Position numbers and translations under genes: made by a program. Shown in pieces: positions 26,674 to 36,130 of a DNA stretch of 64,000 bases (position 1 is its first letter; each line of letters starts with the position of its first letter). This DNA is from SAR92 clade bacterium (GTDB lineage: Bacteria; Pseudomonadota; Gammaproteobacteria; Pseudomonadales; Porticoccaceae). The stretch lies in NCBI GenBank assembly GCA_014381985.1, contig JACNKP010000023.1, positions 78,064-142,063 of the forward strand, in the 5' to 3' direction. A model generated the notes under the pieces. That model did no database searches. It was given only the letters and a program-made list of their open reading frames with translations, and was not told the DNA's origin.

Positions 26674-27324
26674 TTAGACGGTCCAGTTAACAAAATTTCG
26701 TAACAGTTGTAAGCCCGCGTCAGCACTTTTTTCAGGATGGAATTGCACGGCGAACAAGTTGTTGAGGCTTAAAGCCGCGGCAAAGTCCACACCGTAAGTG
26801 CAGGTTCCCGCTACATGAGGATTATCAGCTAAGGCTGCGTAGTAGCTGTGCACAAAATAAAATTGACTGTCCTGCTTTATACCCTGCCAGAGCGGATGGT
26901 CAATAGTTTGTTGCACATTATTCCAACCCATGTGCGGCACCTTAAGTCTATCGCCTTGCTTATCTTTATGATTCTGACCGAAGAACTTAACATTGCCTGG
27001 CAATAGCCCGAGACAATCAACGCCTTTGTTTTCTTCACTGTGCTGCAGCAATGCCTGCATCCCTACGCAGATACCTAACACTGGCTTCTCTTTAGCTGCC
27101 TCGCTGACGACATCACCAACCTTTAGCCGTTGGATCTCAGACATACAGTCACGAATTGCGCCGACACCTGGAAACACTACCCTATCGGCTCTGGATACCA
27201 CATTGGCGTCTGATGTGACAGACACATGCGCTTTGGGACACACGTGCTCTAGAGCTTTGGCAACGGAATGAAGATTACCCATTCCGTAGTCAATGACAGC
27301 GATATGGTTAGACGATGTGCTCAT
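26674..27324 (-). CDS. hisH: Imidazole glycerol phosphate synthase, glutamine amidotransferase subunit
   Basis: HisH releases ammonia from glutamine for HisF in histidine synthesis. The class I amidotransferase triad is visible: Cys86 in L-G-I-C-V-G-M-Q, and His196 with Glu198 in Q-F-H-P-E-K-S. The 216-residue length is normal, with the N-terminal [10 protein letters not shown] typical of the family. It follows hisB by 47 bp. The partner hisF and hisA, which usually come next, are absent; a DUF2288 gene follows instead. Confidence 0.96.
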   Translation of the reverse strand: MSTSSNHIAVIDYGMGNLHSVAKALEHVCPKAHVSVTSDANVVSRADRVVFPGVGAIRDCMSEIQRLKVGDVVSEAAKEKPVLGICVGMQALLQHSEENKGVDCLGLLPGNVKFFGQNHKDKQGDRLKVPHMGWNNVQQTIDHPLWQGIKQDSQFYFVHSYYAALADNPHVAGTCTYGVDFAAALSLNNLFAVQFHPEKSADAGLQLLRNFVNWTV

Positions 27325-27371
27325 AAGTATCTCAACACTGTGGTTACAGTAAACAACCTTAAGCTGTTAGC

Positions 27372-27965
27372 TTATAGGTGTCCCTTGGTTGAAGGCAACA
27401 CTCCCGCCATGCGCTCATCCGCAGAAGCAGCCATACGTATGGCTCGACCAAAGGCCTTAAAGATAGTCTCAACCTGATGGTGAGCATTGGCACCCCTAAG
27501 GTTGTCGATATGCAAAGTGACTAGGGCATGATTAACAAACCCTTGAAAAAATTCACGGGTTAAATCAACATCGAAACCGCCGACTTGGCTACGCACAAAA
27601 TCAGCTTTCATGATTAGACCGGGACGGCCTGAAAAATCCAAGACAACTCTCGATAAGGCTTCATCTAAAGGTACATAAGCGTGCCCATAACGCGTCAATC
27701 CTTTTTTATCACCAATGGCCTCGGCGATGGCCATACCCAAAGTAATGCCAATATCTTCTACCGTGTGATGATCATCAATGTGGGTATCACCGGTAGCTTG
27801 AATATCTAGATCTATCAAACCATGACGAGCAATCTGATCGAGCATATGATTTAAAAATGGCACTGGTGTTTCAAGGTTTGCTTTGCCCGTGCCGTCCAAA
27901 TTAACACTAATGGTAATCTGTGATTCCAGTGTATTACGCGTCACAGTAGCAGTACGCTGAGTCAT
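27372..27965 (-). CDS. hisB: Imidazoleglycerol-phosphate dehydratase
   Basis: HisB dehydrates imidazole glycerol phosphate in histidine synthesis. The 197-residue product is the stand-alone dehydratase, without the phosphatase domain fused in enterobacteria. Two metal-binding stretches are evident: [10 protein letters not shown], and [14 protein letters not shown] near the C-terminus, plus [10 protein letters not shown]. It is divergent from asmA, with 168 bp between starts; no histidine-rich leader peptide was found in that region. Confidence 0.96.
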   Translation of the reverse strand: MTQRTATVTRNTLESQITISVNLDGTGKANLETPVPFLNHMLDQIARHGLIDLDIQATGDTHIDDHHTVEDIGITLGMAIAEAIGDKKGLTRYGHAYVPLDEALSRVVLDFSGRPGLIMKADFVRSQVGGFDVDLTREFFQGFVNHALVTLHIDNLRGANAHHQVETIFKAFGRAIRMAASADERMAGVLPSTKGHL

Positions 27966-28133
27966 CTAATACTCCAGTTTGATGTTTTAAGGCGCGCAGT
28001 ATACCTGAAAGGAACCTCTTTTTTCGACCTATTAGTACCTTTTAGGGCTTCTAGACTGATTAGCAGTCGGGACACAAACATCGCATTAAGGTACCATACC
28101 GCCTGTATTTACTGTGGCGGAAGATACCACTGC

Positions 28134-30026
28134 ATGGAGAAATCTAGCTTGTCTAAACTGACTAAATGGTTATTGGCCGCGGGCCTGACATTGGCTGCTG
28201 CAGCAGCCTTGTTAACGCTGGTGTTAAACAGCTTAGTTGACCCCAACGACTACAAATCTGATATAGAGAATGCGGCCAAACAAAACGGCATTACCTTGTC
28301 CATTGAGGGCAATATAGTACTTAACGTTTTCCCAAAGTTAGGGGTTACTGTTGAGAGCATTAACTTCTCAGACGGGCAAAGTATCGCAGGAAAAATACCC
28401 AAATTAGACGTCACATTTAGTTGGTTGGCATTATTAGGCGGCAATATCAGCGAAACAAACCTGCCCATTGATTCCATCAGTCTGGCAAAGGGGACCTTGC
28501 AATATTCCCCTGACACCCCAGTGCCAGTTCAGTTTGACCAGATCGAATTGAGTATTAATGATCTTTCGCTTAACGGTAATGATTTTCAAATCAACCTGTC
28601 AGCCCAAGCGCTAAACGGCTTAAACCTGTCACTTAGAACAACTGCTCAAGTTAATATTCAGGACCAAAAGTTAAGCCGTATCGCGGGTCGTAACTTCACG
28701 TTTATAGTCGATCAAATTACGCTAAAAGGCGACGTTGATGCTGACCTTACGACTCAAGAAATTAAAGGCAGCCTCACCAGTTCTTCAATAAACCTGCGGC
28801 AACAGATCTCTAGAATTCAAAAGCGCCTGCCCATTTTTATGGTGCCTTCAATGTCCAGCGACAAGGCCCTCAGTGATGTTAGTTTTAATAGTGAATTCAA
28901 TGTTAACCCTTGGGGTTACTCCCGCTATGTGCATAAACTGGTGCTGGATGGGCAAACATTTGCTATCGATATTACTGCCGATCAAAGCACTAACAAGATG
29001 TCTATGTCTCTTAAGGGTGATAGCCTTAGTTTAGCTGACTATCTGCCAAAATCGTCTGAAAACTCTGAGGACATCAACCAAGCACCAGTGGCTATTTTTG
29101 CCCCTCTGGCCTTGCCATTTATGTTGTGGCGCGGTGAAAGCAATATAGAACTGGCCATCAATAGTATTCAGTTAGATTCCTTCACCGTCAGTAATGTCTA
29201 TGCCAATGCATCTGGTTACCTTAAGGTACTAGAACTAACCTCCTTTAATGCCGATCTATTTGGTGGCAACGTTAATGCTGTTGCAACGCTTGACCTAAAT
29301 GCCTCCACACCCAGCTTCAACCTAGAGTCCGCGATTTACGATATTGATCTAGCTCAGGCGTTTCAAGCGCTGTCAGAAACCCAGGACTTCACTGGCTATT
29401 TCAATATGGACGTGTCCTTGGAAGGTTCGGGCACAAATATTTATGATATTCAAAAATCTTTGGTAGGTAATGGTCAATTTAAGGTGGTAACGCCCTCCTA
29501 TGGCGGAGTTAACATCGAGGAAACTATTTGCCAGGCTACTGCCTTGTTCGGTAACGACAGCAATTCACCTCAACAATGGCCTAAAGGAACACAGCTAAAT
29601 GATATTGACGGTGTCCTAGGGTTTACTAACGGAAAAATAATGCTAGGTAATATGACAACCGGCACTGGCAATCTAAATATTACCGGCCAGAGTCAAGTTC
29701 AGATGGTGGAACAAACCTACACACTAAACGCCAAAGCTGTGCTAACAAGCGCCACTAGCAGCAATAACGGGTGTTCGGTCAACAAGCGCTTACAAAATCA
29801 AGTTATTCCGTTTTCCTGTAAGGGTAGCTTCGGTGATAACAATAGCTCAACACAATCTAGCTGCGCCCCAGATCAGAAAGTCATTAGTGGATTATTAAAA
29901 AACACCCTAATACAGCAGCTCGGTGAAAAGTATTTCACAACGCCCAACAATGAGGCGCCCGTTAATGGCGACTCAATCCAAAACGCGTTAAAAGGCTTCT
30001 TTAAGAAAAAATTAGGCGACTCGTGA
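28134..30026 (+). CDS. asmA: AsmA-family inner-membrane protein
   Basis: AsmA-like proteins bridge the periplasm and are linked to phospholipid transport to the outer membrane. The 630-residue chain has one N-terminal membrane helix (about residues 12–33) followed by the family start L-V-D-P-N-D-Y-K-S-D-I-E-N-A. The rest is a long beta-rich periplasmic body. It contains the conserved C-terminal region around F-N-M-D-V-S-L-E-G-S-G-T-N. The stop overlaps the mutY start by four bases (GTGA), the usual asmA–mutY arrangement in gammaproteobacteria. Four cysteines in the last 120 residues may form disulfides. Confidence 0.9.
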   Translation: MEKSSLSKLTKWLLAAGLTLAAAAALLTLVLNSLVDPNDYKSDIENAAKQNGITLSIEGNIVLNVFPKLGVTVESINFSDGQSIAGKIPKLDVTFSWLALLGGNISETNLPIDSISLAKGTLQYSPDTPVPVQFDQIELSINDLSLNGNDFQINLSAQALNGLNLSLRTTAQVNIQDQKLSRIAGRNFTFIVDQITLKGDVDADLTTQEIKGSLTSSSINLRQQISRIQKRLPIFMVPSMSSDKALSDVSFNSEFNVNPWGYSRYVHKLVLDGQTFAIDITADQSTNKMSMSLKGDSLSLADYLPKSSENSEDINQAPVAIFAPLALPFMLWRGESNIELAINSIQLDSFTVSNVYANASGYLKVLELTSFNADLFGGNVNAVATLDLNASTPSFNLESAIYDIDLAQAFQALSETQDFTGYFNMDVSLEGSGTNIYDIQKSLVGNGQFKVVTPSYGGVNIEETICQATALFGNDSNSPQQWPKGTQLNDIDGVLGFTNGKIMLGNMTTGTGNLNITGQSQVQMVEQTYTLNAKAVLTSATSSNNGCSVNKRLQNQVIPFSCKGSFGDNNSSTQSSCAPDQKVISGLLKNTLIQQLGEKYFTTPNNEAPVNGDSIQNALKGFFKKKLGDS

Positions 30027-31078
30027 GTCCTAGTGATTTTCAGACAGCGGTTCTTAATTGGTTCGACCAACATGGCCGCACACATCTACCTTGGCAACAG
30101 GACATCTCTGCTTACCGAGTATGGGTATCTGAAATCATGTTACAACAAACGCAGGTAAGTACAGTTATTCCCTATTATTTGCGGTTTATGAAAAGTTTCC
30201 CCAGCGTTCAAGATCTAGCTGCAGCATCGTTGGACGAAGTACTGCATCATTGGACAGGTCTGGGTTATTACGCTCGCGCCCGTAACCTGCACAAAACCGC
30301 TCAGCAGGTTAGTAGCGACTTAAAGGGCAAATTCCCAAATACGGTTGACCAACTATGTGAGCTGCCCGGCATTGGTCGCTCCACTGCAGGCGCCATTAGT
30401 GCCATCGCGTTTCATCAACAAGCTGCCATATTAGATGGTAATGTAAAGCGCGTACTTGCGCGCTTTGCTGCCATTAGTGGATGGCCCGGTAAACCCAACG
30501 TGATGGATACGCTCTGGACCCTAGCCGAAAGAAACACCCCAGACCAGAGGATGGCGGATTATACTCAGGCAATGATGGACCTTGGGGCCACACTCTGCAA
30601 AAGCTCATCTCCTAATTGCCCAGCTTGCCCACTTAGCAAAACATGCGTTGCCTATCACCAAGGTAACCCTCAAGACTATCCCGGCAAAAAGCCTAAGAAA
30701 ACGATTCCTGTTAGAAAGACATGCTTCCTCATGATTAATAATAAAAAAGGCGAGTTCTTACTGCAGCAAAACCCGCCAACGGGTATCTGGGGCAGTCTCT
30801 GGGTGTTTCCCCAGTGTGACAACACAGATGATATTAATCAGACTTTAGAGGAACTTGGCATTACCACCAAAGGGTACAGCGTGCTAGACGTAAAACGTCA
30901 TACCTTCAGCCACTTCCATCTTGACTATCAGCCCATTCAAATGATTTTGGCCACCGCTGGCATTATTCCAAATAAGGTCTCCGAGAAAGACAATCAGGTC
31001 TGGTATAACCCACAAAAGCCTATATCATTAGGCATGCCTGCACCCATTAAAGCGTTATTCAACGGCCTTAATCTGTAG
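30023..31078 (+). CDS. mutY: Adenine DNA glycosylase
   Basis: MutY removes adenine mispaired with 8-oxoguanine. The 351-residue protein has the catalytic Glu in [10 protein letters not shown], the helix-hairpin-helix [11 protein letters not shown] and the catalytic Asp in [11 protein letters not shown]. The [4Fe-4S] cluster cysteines have the exact spacing C-x6-C-x2-C-x5-C near residues 192–208. The C-terminal Nudix-like domain recognises 8-oxoguanine (H-T-F-S-H-F-H). The start is a GTG overlapping the asmA stop. The yggX gene follows after 29 bp. Confidence 0.97.
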   Translation: MSPSDFQTAVLNWFDQHGRTHLPWQQDISAYRVWVSEIMLQQTQVSTVIPYYLRFMKSFPSVQDLAAASLDEVLHHWTGLGYYARARNLHKTAQQVSSDLKGKFPNTVDQLCELPGIGRSTAGAISAIAFHQQAAILDGNVKRVLARFAAISGWPGKPNVMDTLWTLAERNTPDQRMADYTQAMMDLGATLCKSSSPNCPACPLSKTCVAYHQGNPQDYPGKKPKKTIPVRKTCFLMINNKKGEFLLQQNPPTGIWGSLWVFPQCDNTDDINQTLEELGITTKGYSVLDVKRHTFSHFHLDYQPIQMILATAGIIPNKVSEKDNQVWYNPQKPISLGMPAPIKALFNGLNL

Positions 31079-31107
31079 GCATATCAAGATTATCAAATGA
31101 GGTTGTT

Positions 31108-31380
31108 ATGGCGCGCACTATTTTATGTCGCAAACTAGAAAAAGAACTCCCGGGGCTAGACATGCCCCCCTTCCCTGGTCCCAAGGGTGAGGAAATATTT
31201 AACACCATCTCTAAAGAGGCTTGGGCTGAGTGGATGACTCATCAGACAACCCTGATCAATGAATTACGCCTTAATATGATGGACGTATCAGCCCGAACCT
31301 ACCTCTCAGAACAGCGAGAAAAGTTCTTTAATGGCGAAGAAGTGGATCAAGCCGAAGGATACGTCCCACCGACCGAATAA
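31108..31380 (+). CDS. yggX: Probable Fe(2+)-trafficking protein YggX
   Basis: YggX is a small protein linked to iron handling and protection of iron-sulfur clusters from oxidation. The 90-residue sequence starts A-R-T-I-L-C-R-K-L with the conserved Cys7. It contains P-P-F-P-G-P-K-G and the C-terminal [21 protein letters not shown]-like site precedes the ATG. It follows mutY, whose product carries an iron-sulfur cluster; mutY–yggX is a conserved pair. Confidence 0.96.
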   Translation: MARTILCRKLEKELPGLDMPPFPGPKGEEIFNTISKEAWAEWMTHQTTLINELRLNMMDVSARTYLSEQREKFFNGEEVDQAEGYVPPTE

Positions 31381-31449
31381 TTCCTTGACGAACAGCAGAT
31401 CAAACGCTTTAATACGCGCCTCTCGCGCAAGCGCCAGAAGTGTTGTAAT

Positions 31450-31525
31450 GCCCAGATAGCTCAGTTGGTAGAGCAAAGGATTGAAAATCCTTGTGTCCCT
31501 GGTTCGATTCCAGGTCTGGGCACCA
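31450..31525 (+). tRNA. tRNA-Phe (GAA)
   Basis: The 76-nt gene folds into a standard cloverleaf. The acceptor arm pairs GCCCAGA with TCTGGGC, the D arm pairs GCTC with GAGC, and the anticodon stem AAGGA/TCCTT encloses the loop TTGAAAA with anticodon GAA. The T arm is CCTGG-TTCGATT-CCAGG. The 3' CCA is encoded. A terminator hairpin follows at once, and the gene's 3' end is repeated 1.1 kb downstream. Confidence 0.98.
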
Positions 31526-31564
31526 TTACCAACAAAGCCTTAGCAACTGCTGGGGCTTTTTTGT
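31509..31564 (+). repeat. Direct repeat, left copy: tRNA-Phe 3' end plus terminator
   Basis: From the T loop of the tRNA through its terminator, this segment recurs at 32635–32689. The first 18 bases match at 17 positions and the terminator hairpin differs at only a few positions. Duplication of a tRNA 3' end flanking inserted DNA is the hallmark of tyrosine-recombinase attachment sites. Confidence 0.75.
31534..31562 (+). terminator. Terminator of tRNA-Phe
   Basis: AAAGCC-TTAGCA can pair with TGCTGG-GGCTTT (two G·U pairs) around a tiny loop, followed by a T run directly after the tRNA. Confidence 0.88.
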
Positions 31565-31656
31565 TTCTCTTGTAACCATTCTGCTTCGGACTTACTATTT
31601 GACAATCTTAGCGATGTCGAATCGCCTAAACATCGCAAATGTATGTGGAGTATTTA

Positions 31657-32469
31657 GTGAAGACTGTCGAATACGGCACTAAGACGGGTGCATTAGTTGT
31701 ATATTTTCATGGCGCTCCTGGTGCTATTAAAGAGTGCGCAGTGTTTGATAAACATGCACAAGAAAACAACCTTAGAATTGTCAGCTTAGATAGATTTGCG
31801 GTAAAAGACGCAGTGGATCAGGATTGTTATTACCAGCAAATAGCAAGCCAGATTAAGCGTATTATTGGCGATGAGCCATTAGATATCATTGGCTTTTCCA
31901 TAGGCACTCATGTGGCCCTTGAGGTTGGCGCAATTTTGCGGAATCAGGTTCGTAATATCCACTTGATTTCATCTGTTGCTCCCCTGCACAAGGGAGACTT
32001 TATAGATCATATGGCAGGTGGATCGGTCTTTACATTGGCCAAGGAAAGTCCCGTTGTTTTCAAGTTATTAACCTTCTGTCAAAAAGTAATGGCGATGCTA
32101 GCACCGTCGTTGCTTGTACGCCTACTCTTCGCAAGCGCTACTGGACAAGATCGTGAACTTATTAAACAGCCTGAATTTATAAGCTACATCACCTCTGTCA
32201 TAAAACACTGCTTTCAAGCTGGCACTGCGGGTTACATGCGCGATATAAAGCAGTATGTCACTTGGCCAGGTTATTTTGATGCGTACACAAGCAATGTGCA
32301 GATATGGCACGGTACCGACGATAATTGGTCGCCATTCTCCATGGCGACCACACTCAAACAATCTATACCCGGTGAGACTAAGCTTGAGGCGATGCAAGGT
32401 TTATCACACTATTCATGTTTGTTTTCTGCCGCACCAAAAATATGCACACAATTGCGAAAGGCTAGCTAG
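31657..32469 (+). CDS. Alpha/beta hydrolase within a tRNA-Phe-flanked segment
   Basis: The roughly 270-residue protein has an alpha/beta hydrolase fold. The oxyanion-hole motif is Y-F-H-G-A-P-G and the nucleophile elbow G-F-S-I-G-T. The acid is in H-G-T-D-D-N-W-S-P and the catalytic His in G-L-S-H-Y-S. Numbered from the upstream ATG at 31639, these give Ser87, Asp227/228 and His257. A GTG at 31657 is preferred because GGAG lies six bases before it; the ATG at 31639 has no ribosome site. The gene is alone between the two copies of the tRNA 3' end. The substrate is unknown; the resemblance is to small esterases and cyclases, with no secretion signal. Confidence 0.82.
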   Translation: MKTVEYGTKTGALVVYFHGAPGAIKECAVFDKHAQENNLRIVSLDRFAVKDAVDQDCYYQQIASQIKRIIGDEPLDIIGFSIGTHVALEVGAILRNQVRNIHLISSVAPLHKGDFIDHMAGGSVFTLAKESPVVFKLLTFCQKVMAMLAPSLLVRLLFASATGQDRELIKQPEFISYITSVIKHCFQAGTAGYMRDIKQYVTWPGYFDAYTSNVQIWHGTDDNWSPFSMATTLKQSIPGETKLEAMQGLSHYSCLFSAAPKICTQLRKAS

Positions 32470-32634
32470 ACGCTCTTTGGTGATTCTAATTGGGGTCATC
32501 TGACAATTCTCGCAAAAACCAAAACTATAAGTGCTCTGAAAGCGCCTTTAAACTGTCCGCATGGCTAAAGACTAAACAGCTAAAACATAGTGCATATGGG
32601 GCCTACAGCGCGCCTATGATTAGTAGCATTACAA

Positions 32635-32689
32635 TCCAGGTATGGGCACCATATTGAAAAAGCCTCAGTAATTGCTGGGGCTTTTTACT
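32635..32689 (+). repeat. Direct repeat, right copy: remnant of tRNA-Phe 3' end plus terminator
   Basis: TCCAGGTATGGGCACCAT (32635–32652) repeats the tRNA 3' end with one change, and a near-identical terminator follows. The 5' part of a tRNA is not present upstream, so this is not a second functional tRNA gene. Similarity begins in the T loop, a known crossover position for tRNA-targeting integrases. Confidence 0.75.
32657..32686. terminator. Duplicated terminator downstream of hydrolase and amidohydrolase genes
   Basis: AAAAAGCC and GGCTTTTT close a stem with CAGTAATTGCTG-like inner pairing. A/T runs on both sides allow it to stop transcription of the hydrolase gene on the plus strand and of the convergent amidohydrolase gene. 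Confidence 0.75.
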
Positions 32690-32721
32690 TTCTGGTGTTT
32701 TTGTTGAATCAGCAATTAGAC

Positions 32722-34482
32722 TTAATGGCTAATAGGTATGCTTAGCTTGCCTGAGAAAACGGTACCATAAACCTTTATATCTTTAATTGTTTGAGGCTCT
32801 ACCCGCATTGGGTTTTTGTCCAAAATAACGAAATTAGCTTTTTTCCCAACCTTGATGGAACCAATCTTATGCTCTTGGTTTATGGTTCTAGCGGCGCCAA
32901 TAGTAATTGCTTTTAACGCTGTATACACGTCTATTTTCTGATCGGCCGAATAGGCTAAGCCTTCTGAAGCAATACGGTTCACGGCGGTCCAGACTAGAGT
33001 GAGTGGCTCGATAGGCGCCATGGAGAAGTCTGAATGAAAGGAGACCGGCACGTTGCGGTCTGTTAGAGATTTAATGCGCACTAGATTATGTGCGCGCTCA
33101 TCACCTAAGCCAAATTCGCCGTATTTATCTGCCAATGCCCATAGATAAAATGGATTTACCGATGCCTCAATGCCTAGGCTGGCAATTTGAGCTGCCTGTT
33201 GGTCGTCAAAATAACCCATGTGATGCAATGTCAGTCGGTGGTCTTGACGTGGGTCGCTTTTCTGCAAGGCGGCCACCGTATCTATAACCTGTTGAATGCC
33301 TTTGTCCCCATTAGCATGGATGTGCAGTTTGTAACCGGCGCGCCAGTAATCTGTAATCTGTTGAGTTAGGTCCTCAAGCGGGGTCATCCACTCGCCATGA
33401 TGACCATCTAAGTAACCCTCTTTCATTTGCATTAACTGAGAGTAAATAGCACCGTCGGCAAATAATTTAACTTGCTTTGGTAGAAACTCAATGTTGTCGG
33501 TATTGTATTGGGTTGGCAGTTTATCGATCCAGTCCATGGCTTTTTGGTTATCGCTAAAGCCACGATAAAGTTTAGTGCCGTTGGCTATAAGATACACATT
33601 AAAAGGGGGCTGCTGGGCCATATAATGACTTAAAAGCCCATATTCTGTTTTAAAGTCTGTTCCAGGAAAGCCAGGTTCGGCAATAGTTGTGATGCCATTT
33701 TTTTGGATGAGCTGCGACATTAGATCAAGCCCTACCATGTATTTTTTCGAGCCAACCAAAAAGGGGGCCACTCTAGGCGCAATGGTCATCCAGCCATTTT
33801 CGAAGAAATGGCCTTTCCTCCAGTTGACCTGAGGGTTGCCTTTAAAACTTTCTTCCTGGAGCCCTATCAGTTCAATAGCCCTGTCGTTAAAGAAAATCTC
33901 ATGAAATGATCGATGTATAACCGCCACCGGCTTGTCTGGTGCCAACTGATTTAGAAGTTGGCGGCTGAGATCACCGTGCCACAATTGGTGATAGCCCCAA
34001 ATCATAAATAGATTTTTGCTGTCAATTTGGCTGCTATTAATACTTTGCTCTAGGCGCTTCTTGTAACCCGCAGGGTCTCTAACCCCTTTTTTGACGCCGT
34101 TTGGGAACACCCAGTCATAGGGAGCTATGATTTCACTGGGCAGCACTAGCGCTGCAATAGATGGATGTACGTGAGGTTCGATAAACCCAGGCATTAGGGT
34201 TTTACCTTTTAGGTCGAACTGACTGGCTTTAGCAAACCCTTGCCTTGCCTCAGTAAGGGTGCCGGTAAAAACAATATTTCCGTCTTGCTCAGCTACAGCC
34301 TCGACTTGGCTGAAGGATTCGCCGGCCATGGTGATAATATCACCACCATGATAAATAACGCCTGCTGCATTTTCAGCGCTTGTGGTCGGCAATTGTTGTT
34401 GACCGTCACAACCGACCAACCAAAGAACAGAGGCCAAGGAAAATAAAAGCTGTGACTTACGCCTCAAACCCACACTCTTCAT
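32722..34482 (-). CDS. Lipoprotein amidohydrolase (YtcJ/amidohydrolase_3 family)
   Basis: The 586-residue protein starts with a lipoprotein signal peptide whose lipobox is L-V-G-C near residue 25. It belongs to the metal-dependent amidohydrolase_3 family. Visible motifs are the F-I-E-P-H-V-H-P metal site early in the barrel, H-I-H-A-N-G-D-K-G and L-H-H-M-G-Y-F, then F-H-S-D-F-S-M-A near the end of the barrel. The ending I-G-S-I-K-V-G-K-K-A-N-F-V-I-L-D-K-N-P is the composite beta domain. Relatives hydrolyse N-substituted formamides, cyclic amides or similar compounds, but substrate cannot be assigned. The lipobox suggests an envelope-anchored enzyme. Confidence 0.87.
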   Translation of the reverse strand: MKSVGLRRKSQLLFSLASVLWLVGCDGQQQLPTTSAENAAGVIYHGGDIITMAGESFSQVEAVAEQDGNIVFTGTLTEARQGFAKASQFDLKGKTLMPGFIEPHVHPSIAALVLPSEIIAPYDWVFPNGVKKGVRDPAGYKKRLEQSINSSQIDSKNLFMIWGYHQLWHGDLSRQLLNQLAPDKPVAVIHRSFHEIFFNDRAIELIGLQEESFKGNPQVNWRKGHFFENGWMTIAPRVAPFLVGSKKYMVGLDLMSQLIQKNGITTIAEPGFPGTDFKTEYGLLSHYMAQQPPFNVYLIANGTKLYRGFSDNQKAMDWIDKLPTQYNTDNIEFLPKQVKLFADGAIYSQLMQMKEGYLDGHHGEWMTPLEDLTQQITDYWRAGYKLHIHANGDKGIQQVIDTVAALQKSDPRQDHRLTLHHMGYFDDQQAAQIASLGIEASVNPFYLWALADKYGEFGLGDERAHNLVRIKSLTDRNVPVSFHSDFSMAPIEPLTLVWTAVNRIASEGLAYSADQKIDVYTALKAITIGAARTINQEHKIGSIKVGKKANFVILDKNPMRVEPQTIKDIKVYGTVFSGKLSIPISH

Positions 34483-34518
34483 GAGCTCGTTCCTGTAGTA
34501 TTTCTTATGTTTTCTTAC

Positions 34519-35592
34519 TCAAACATCAAGCTCTGATATTGCTTGTGCCCCAGCAGCTGGGTCTGCCTCTATACGCTTACCCGCTCCCAGCATAATACCT
34601 ATCCACCGGGTCTCAGTTTGATTTTCTAAGGCAATTTTTAACATAATAGTGAGCGGAATAGATAGCAACATACCTACTGGGCCCAGCACCCAACCCCAAA
34701 GTACCAGTGAGACAAATACCACCAGAGGCGAAAGGTTAAGACCTCGGCCCATCCAGCGCGGTTCAACCACATTACCCATAATAAGGTTCACCGTTACAAA
34801 ACCTATCAAGGTTAGTCCTGCCTCAAACAGTCCAAGCTGAACCAAAGCAAGTAACACAGCTGGCACTGCGGCGATAAAGGATCCAACGGTGGGTATGAAG
34901 TTCAGTAAAAAGGCTATAAGGCCCCATAGCACAGCGTAATCAACGCCCAGTATACTCAACCAGATAAAGATGATGAGACCTGTTAAAAAGCTGATGGCAG
35001 CTTTGATCGCTAGGTAGCTGTGCACGCTGTCTGAAAATTTGCTCAACCATTCATGAGAATCAGCACTGCCCCTGGCACTGCGAAGTTTTTCGCCAAAACT
35101 AACATTTTCAGCAAGAATGAAGATCACTGTTAATAGAATCATAAGAGTGTTGGTCATGACATTGCCAAAGGATGCCAGCGTGCTCCCGACTATACCCATC
35201 ACCGCACCAGGATCGAAACTACTGCTCCATTGTTCTGCGCCAATGGCGATGCCGCGCGCACTCAGCCATTGCTGTATATCCTCACTCATAACTGATAGTT
35301 TAGCAGCGTATATAGGGCTATCTTGGCGAAAGTTGTCAACTGATGAACCTATCACCGCGGCTAAGATAAGGCCCACGGCTAACACTAAGCTAATAACCAA
35401 GAAAATCGCTATGCCTGAGGGGATACGGAAGCTTTTCAGCCAGCCTAAAACAGGCGACACGATCATGGCAATGAACACCGCCAATAAGAACGGCACTAAA
35501 AGGGGCCCTGCCATCTTCAGCCCCGACACTACTATGACAAATGCAGCGGCAACGACTAGAAATCGGGAAAACGGGGGTGTCTTTTCATCCAT
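34519..35592 (-). CDS. AI-2E family transporter (PerM/YdiK-like permease)
   Basis: The roughly 357-residue inner-membrane protein has about seven to eight membrane helices, with a soluble stretch after the second or third helix. The C-terminal region contains L-N-F-I-P-T-V-G-S-F-I-A and N-L-I-M-G-N-V-V-E-P-R-W-M-G-R-G-L-N-L-S-P-L-V-V-F, typical of the family. Despite the family name, members have varied roles including ion antiport. The ATG at 35592 has a GGAG site seven bases upstream; the frame continues to a TTG at 35622. It lies 36 bp upstream of the amidohydrolase and could share its transcript. Confidence 0.9.
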   Translation of the reverse strand: MDEKTPPFSRFLVVAAAFVIVVSGLKMAGPLLVPFLLAVFIAMIVSPVLGWLKSFRIPSGIAIFLVISLVLAVGLILAAVIGSSVDNFRQDSPIYAAKLSVMSEDIQQWLSARGIAIGAEQWSSSFDPGAVMGIVGSTLASFGNVMTNTLMILLTVIFILAENVSFGEKLRSARGSADSHEWLSKFSDSVHSYLAIKAAISFLTGLIIFIWLSILGVDYAVLWGLIAFLLNFIPTVGSFIAAVPAVLLALVQLGLFEAGLTLIGFVTVNLIMGNVVEPRWMGRGLNLSPLVVFVSLVLWGWVLGPVGMLLSIPLTIMLKIALENQTETRWIGIMLGAGKRIEADPAAGAQAISELDV

Positions 35593-35780
35593 CAGGCAAC
35601 TCCAGCTAATAAGAAAATTCAAGCGTTACAACCAATATTCATTTGCGACTATAACATTACCAACCATTGGCTTTGTATAATCATAACGTCAATCTTAATT
35701 ATAAATCTCGGTAATTGATATCCAGTATCGAGTTTGAGCTAATCAATACATCAAGGCTAGATTTTTTTACTGGCGTTATG

Positions 35781-35809
35781 TATACAGTAATCTAGGTTTT
35801 GACTATAAT
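35781..35809 (+). promoter_or_regulatory. Putative promoter of the FMN-riboswitch transcript
   Basis: A perfect −10 element TATAAT (35804–35809) is preceded by a −35-like TATACA (35781–35786) with a 17-bp spacer. Transcription would start just before the riboswitch aptamer. Between this and the AI-2E gene start (35593–35780) nothing else is evident. Confidence 0.6.
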
Positions 35810-35833
35810 CCGCGCCTCCATTGTTAGATGGAA

Positions 35834-35979
35834 ATTCTCAGGGCGGGGTGCAAGTCCCCACCGGCGGTAATCCTTGACGTTAAGGTAGCCCGCGGGCGCT
35901 TTAGGTACTCTTTGTACTTGAAGGACAAGCAGATTTGGTGCGATTCCAAAGCCGACAGTTAAAGTCTGGTTATGAGAAT
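35834..35979 (+). ncRNA. FMN riboswitch (RFN element)
   Basis: The conserved RFN core is unmistakable: CTCAGGGCGGGGTG, then CCCCACCGGCGGTAAT, AGCCCGCGGGCGC, CAGATTTGGTG and CCAAAGCCGACAGTTAAAGTC appear in order. The basal P1 helix pairs ATTCTCA (35834–35840) with TGAGAAT (35973–35979). It lies about 150 nt upstream of the lumazine synthase gene and would switch it off when FMN is plentiful. The expression platform lies in 35980–36130, but no clear terminator is recognised there, so translational control is possible. Confidence 0.97.
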
Positions 35980-36130
35980 GAGGTATAGACTTTAGTCGAG
36001 TCACCACTCGGATCTTTAGAGCAATTCGCCTTAGCTTTGGCTGGATAATGCGCGTCTTCCCTTGTTTGCCCTCAACCCAATTTATTGGTGGCTTTGATAG
36101 CCCCTAAATTAAAATTGATTTGAGTCTTTT

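Noticed and set aside
27966..28133. Histidine attenuator upstream of hisB
   Set aside because: No His-rich short frame or terminator pair is present in the 168-bp region.
32635..32652. Second tRNA-Phe gene
   Set aside because: Only the last 18–20 bases of the tRNA are present; no anticodon or D arm is found upstream.
35117..35680. 187-codon frame antisense to the AI-2E transporter
   Set aside because: It lies opposite a conserved membrane protein and has no recognisable domain or ribosome site.
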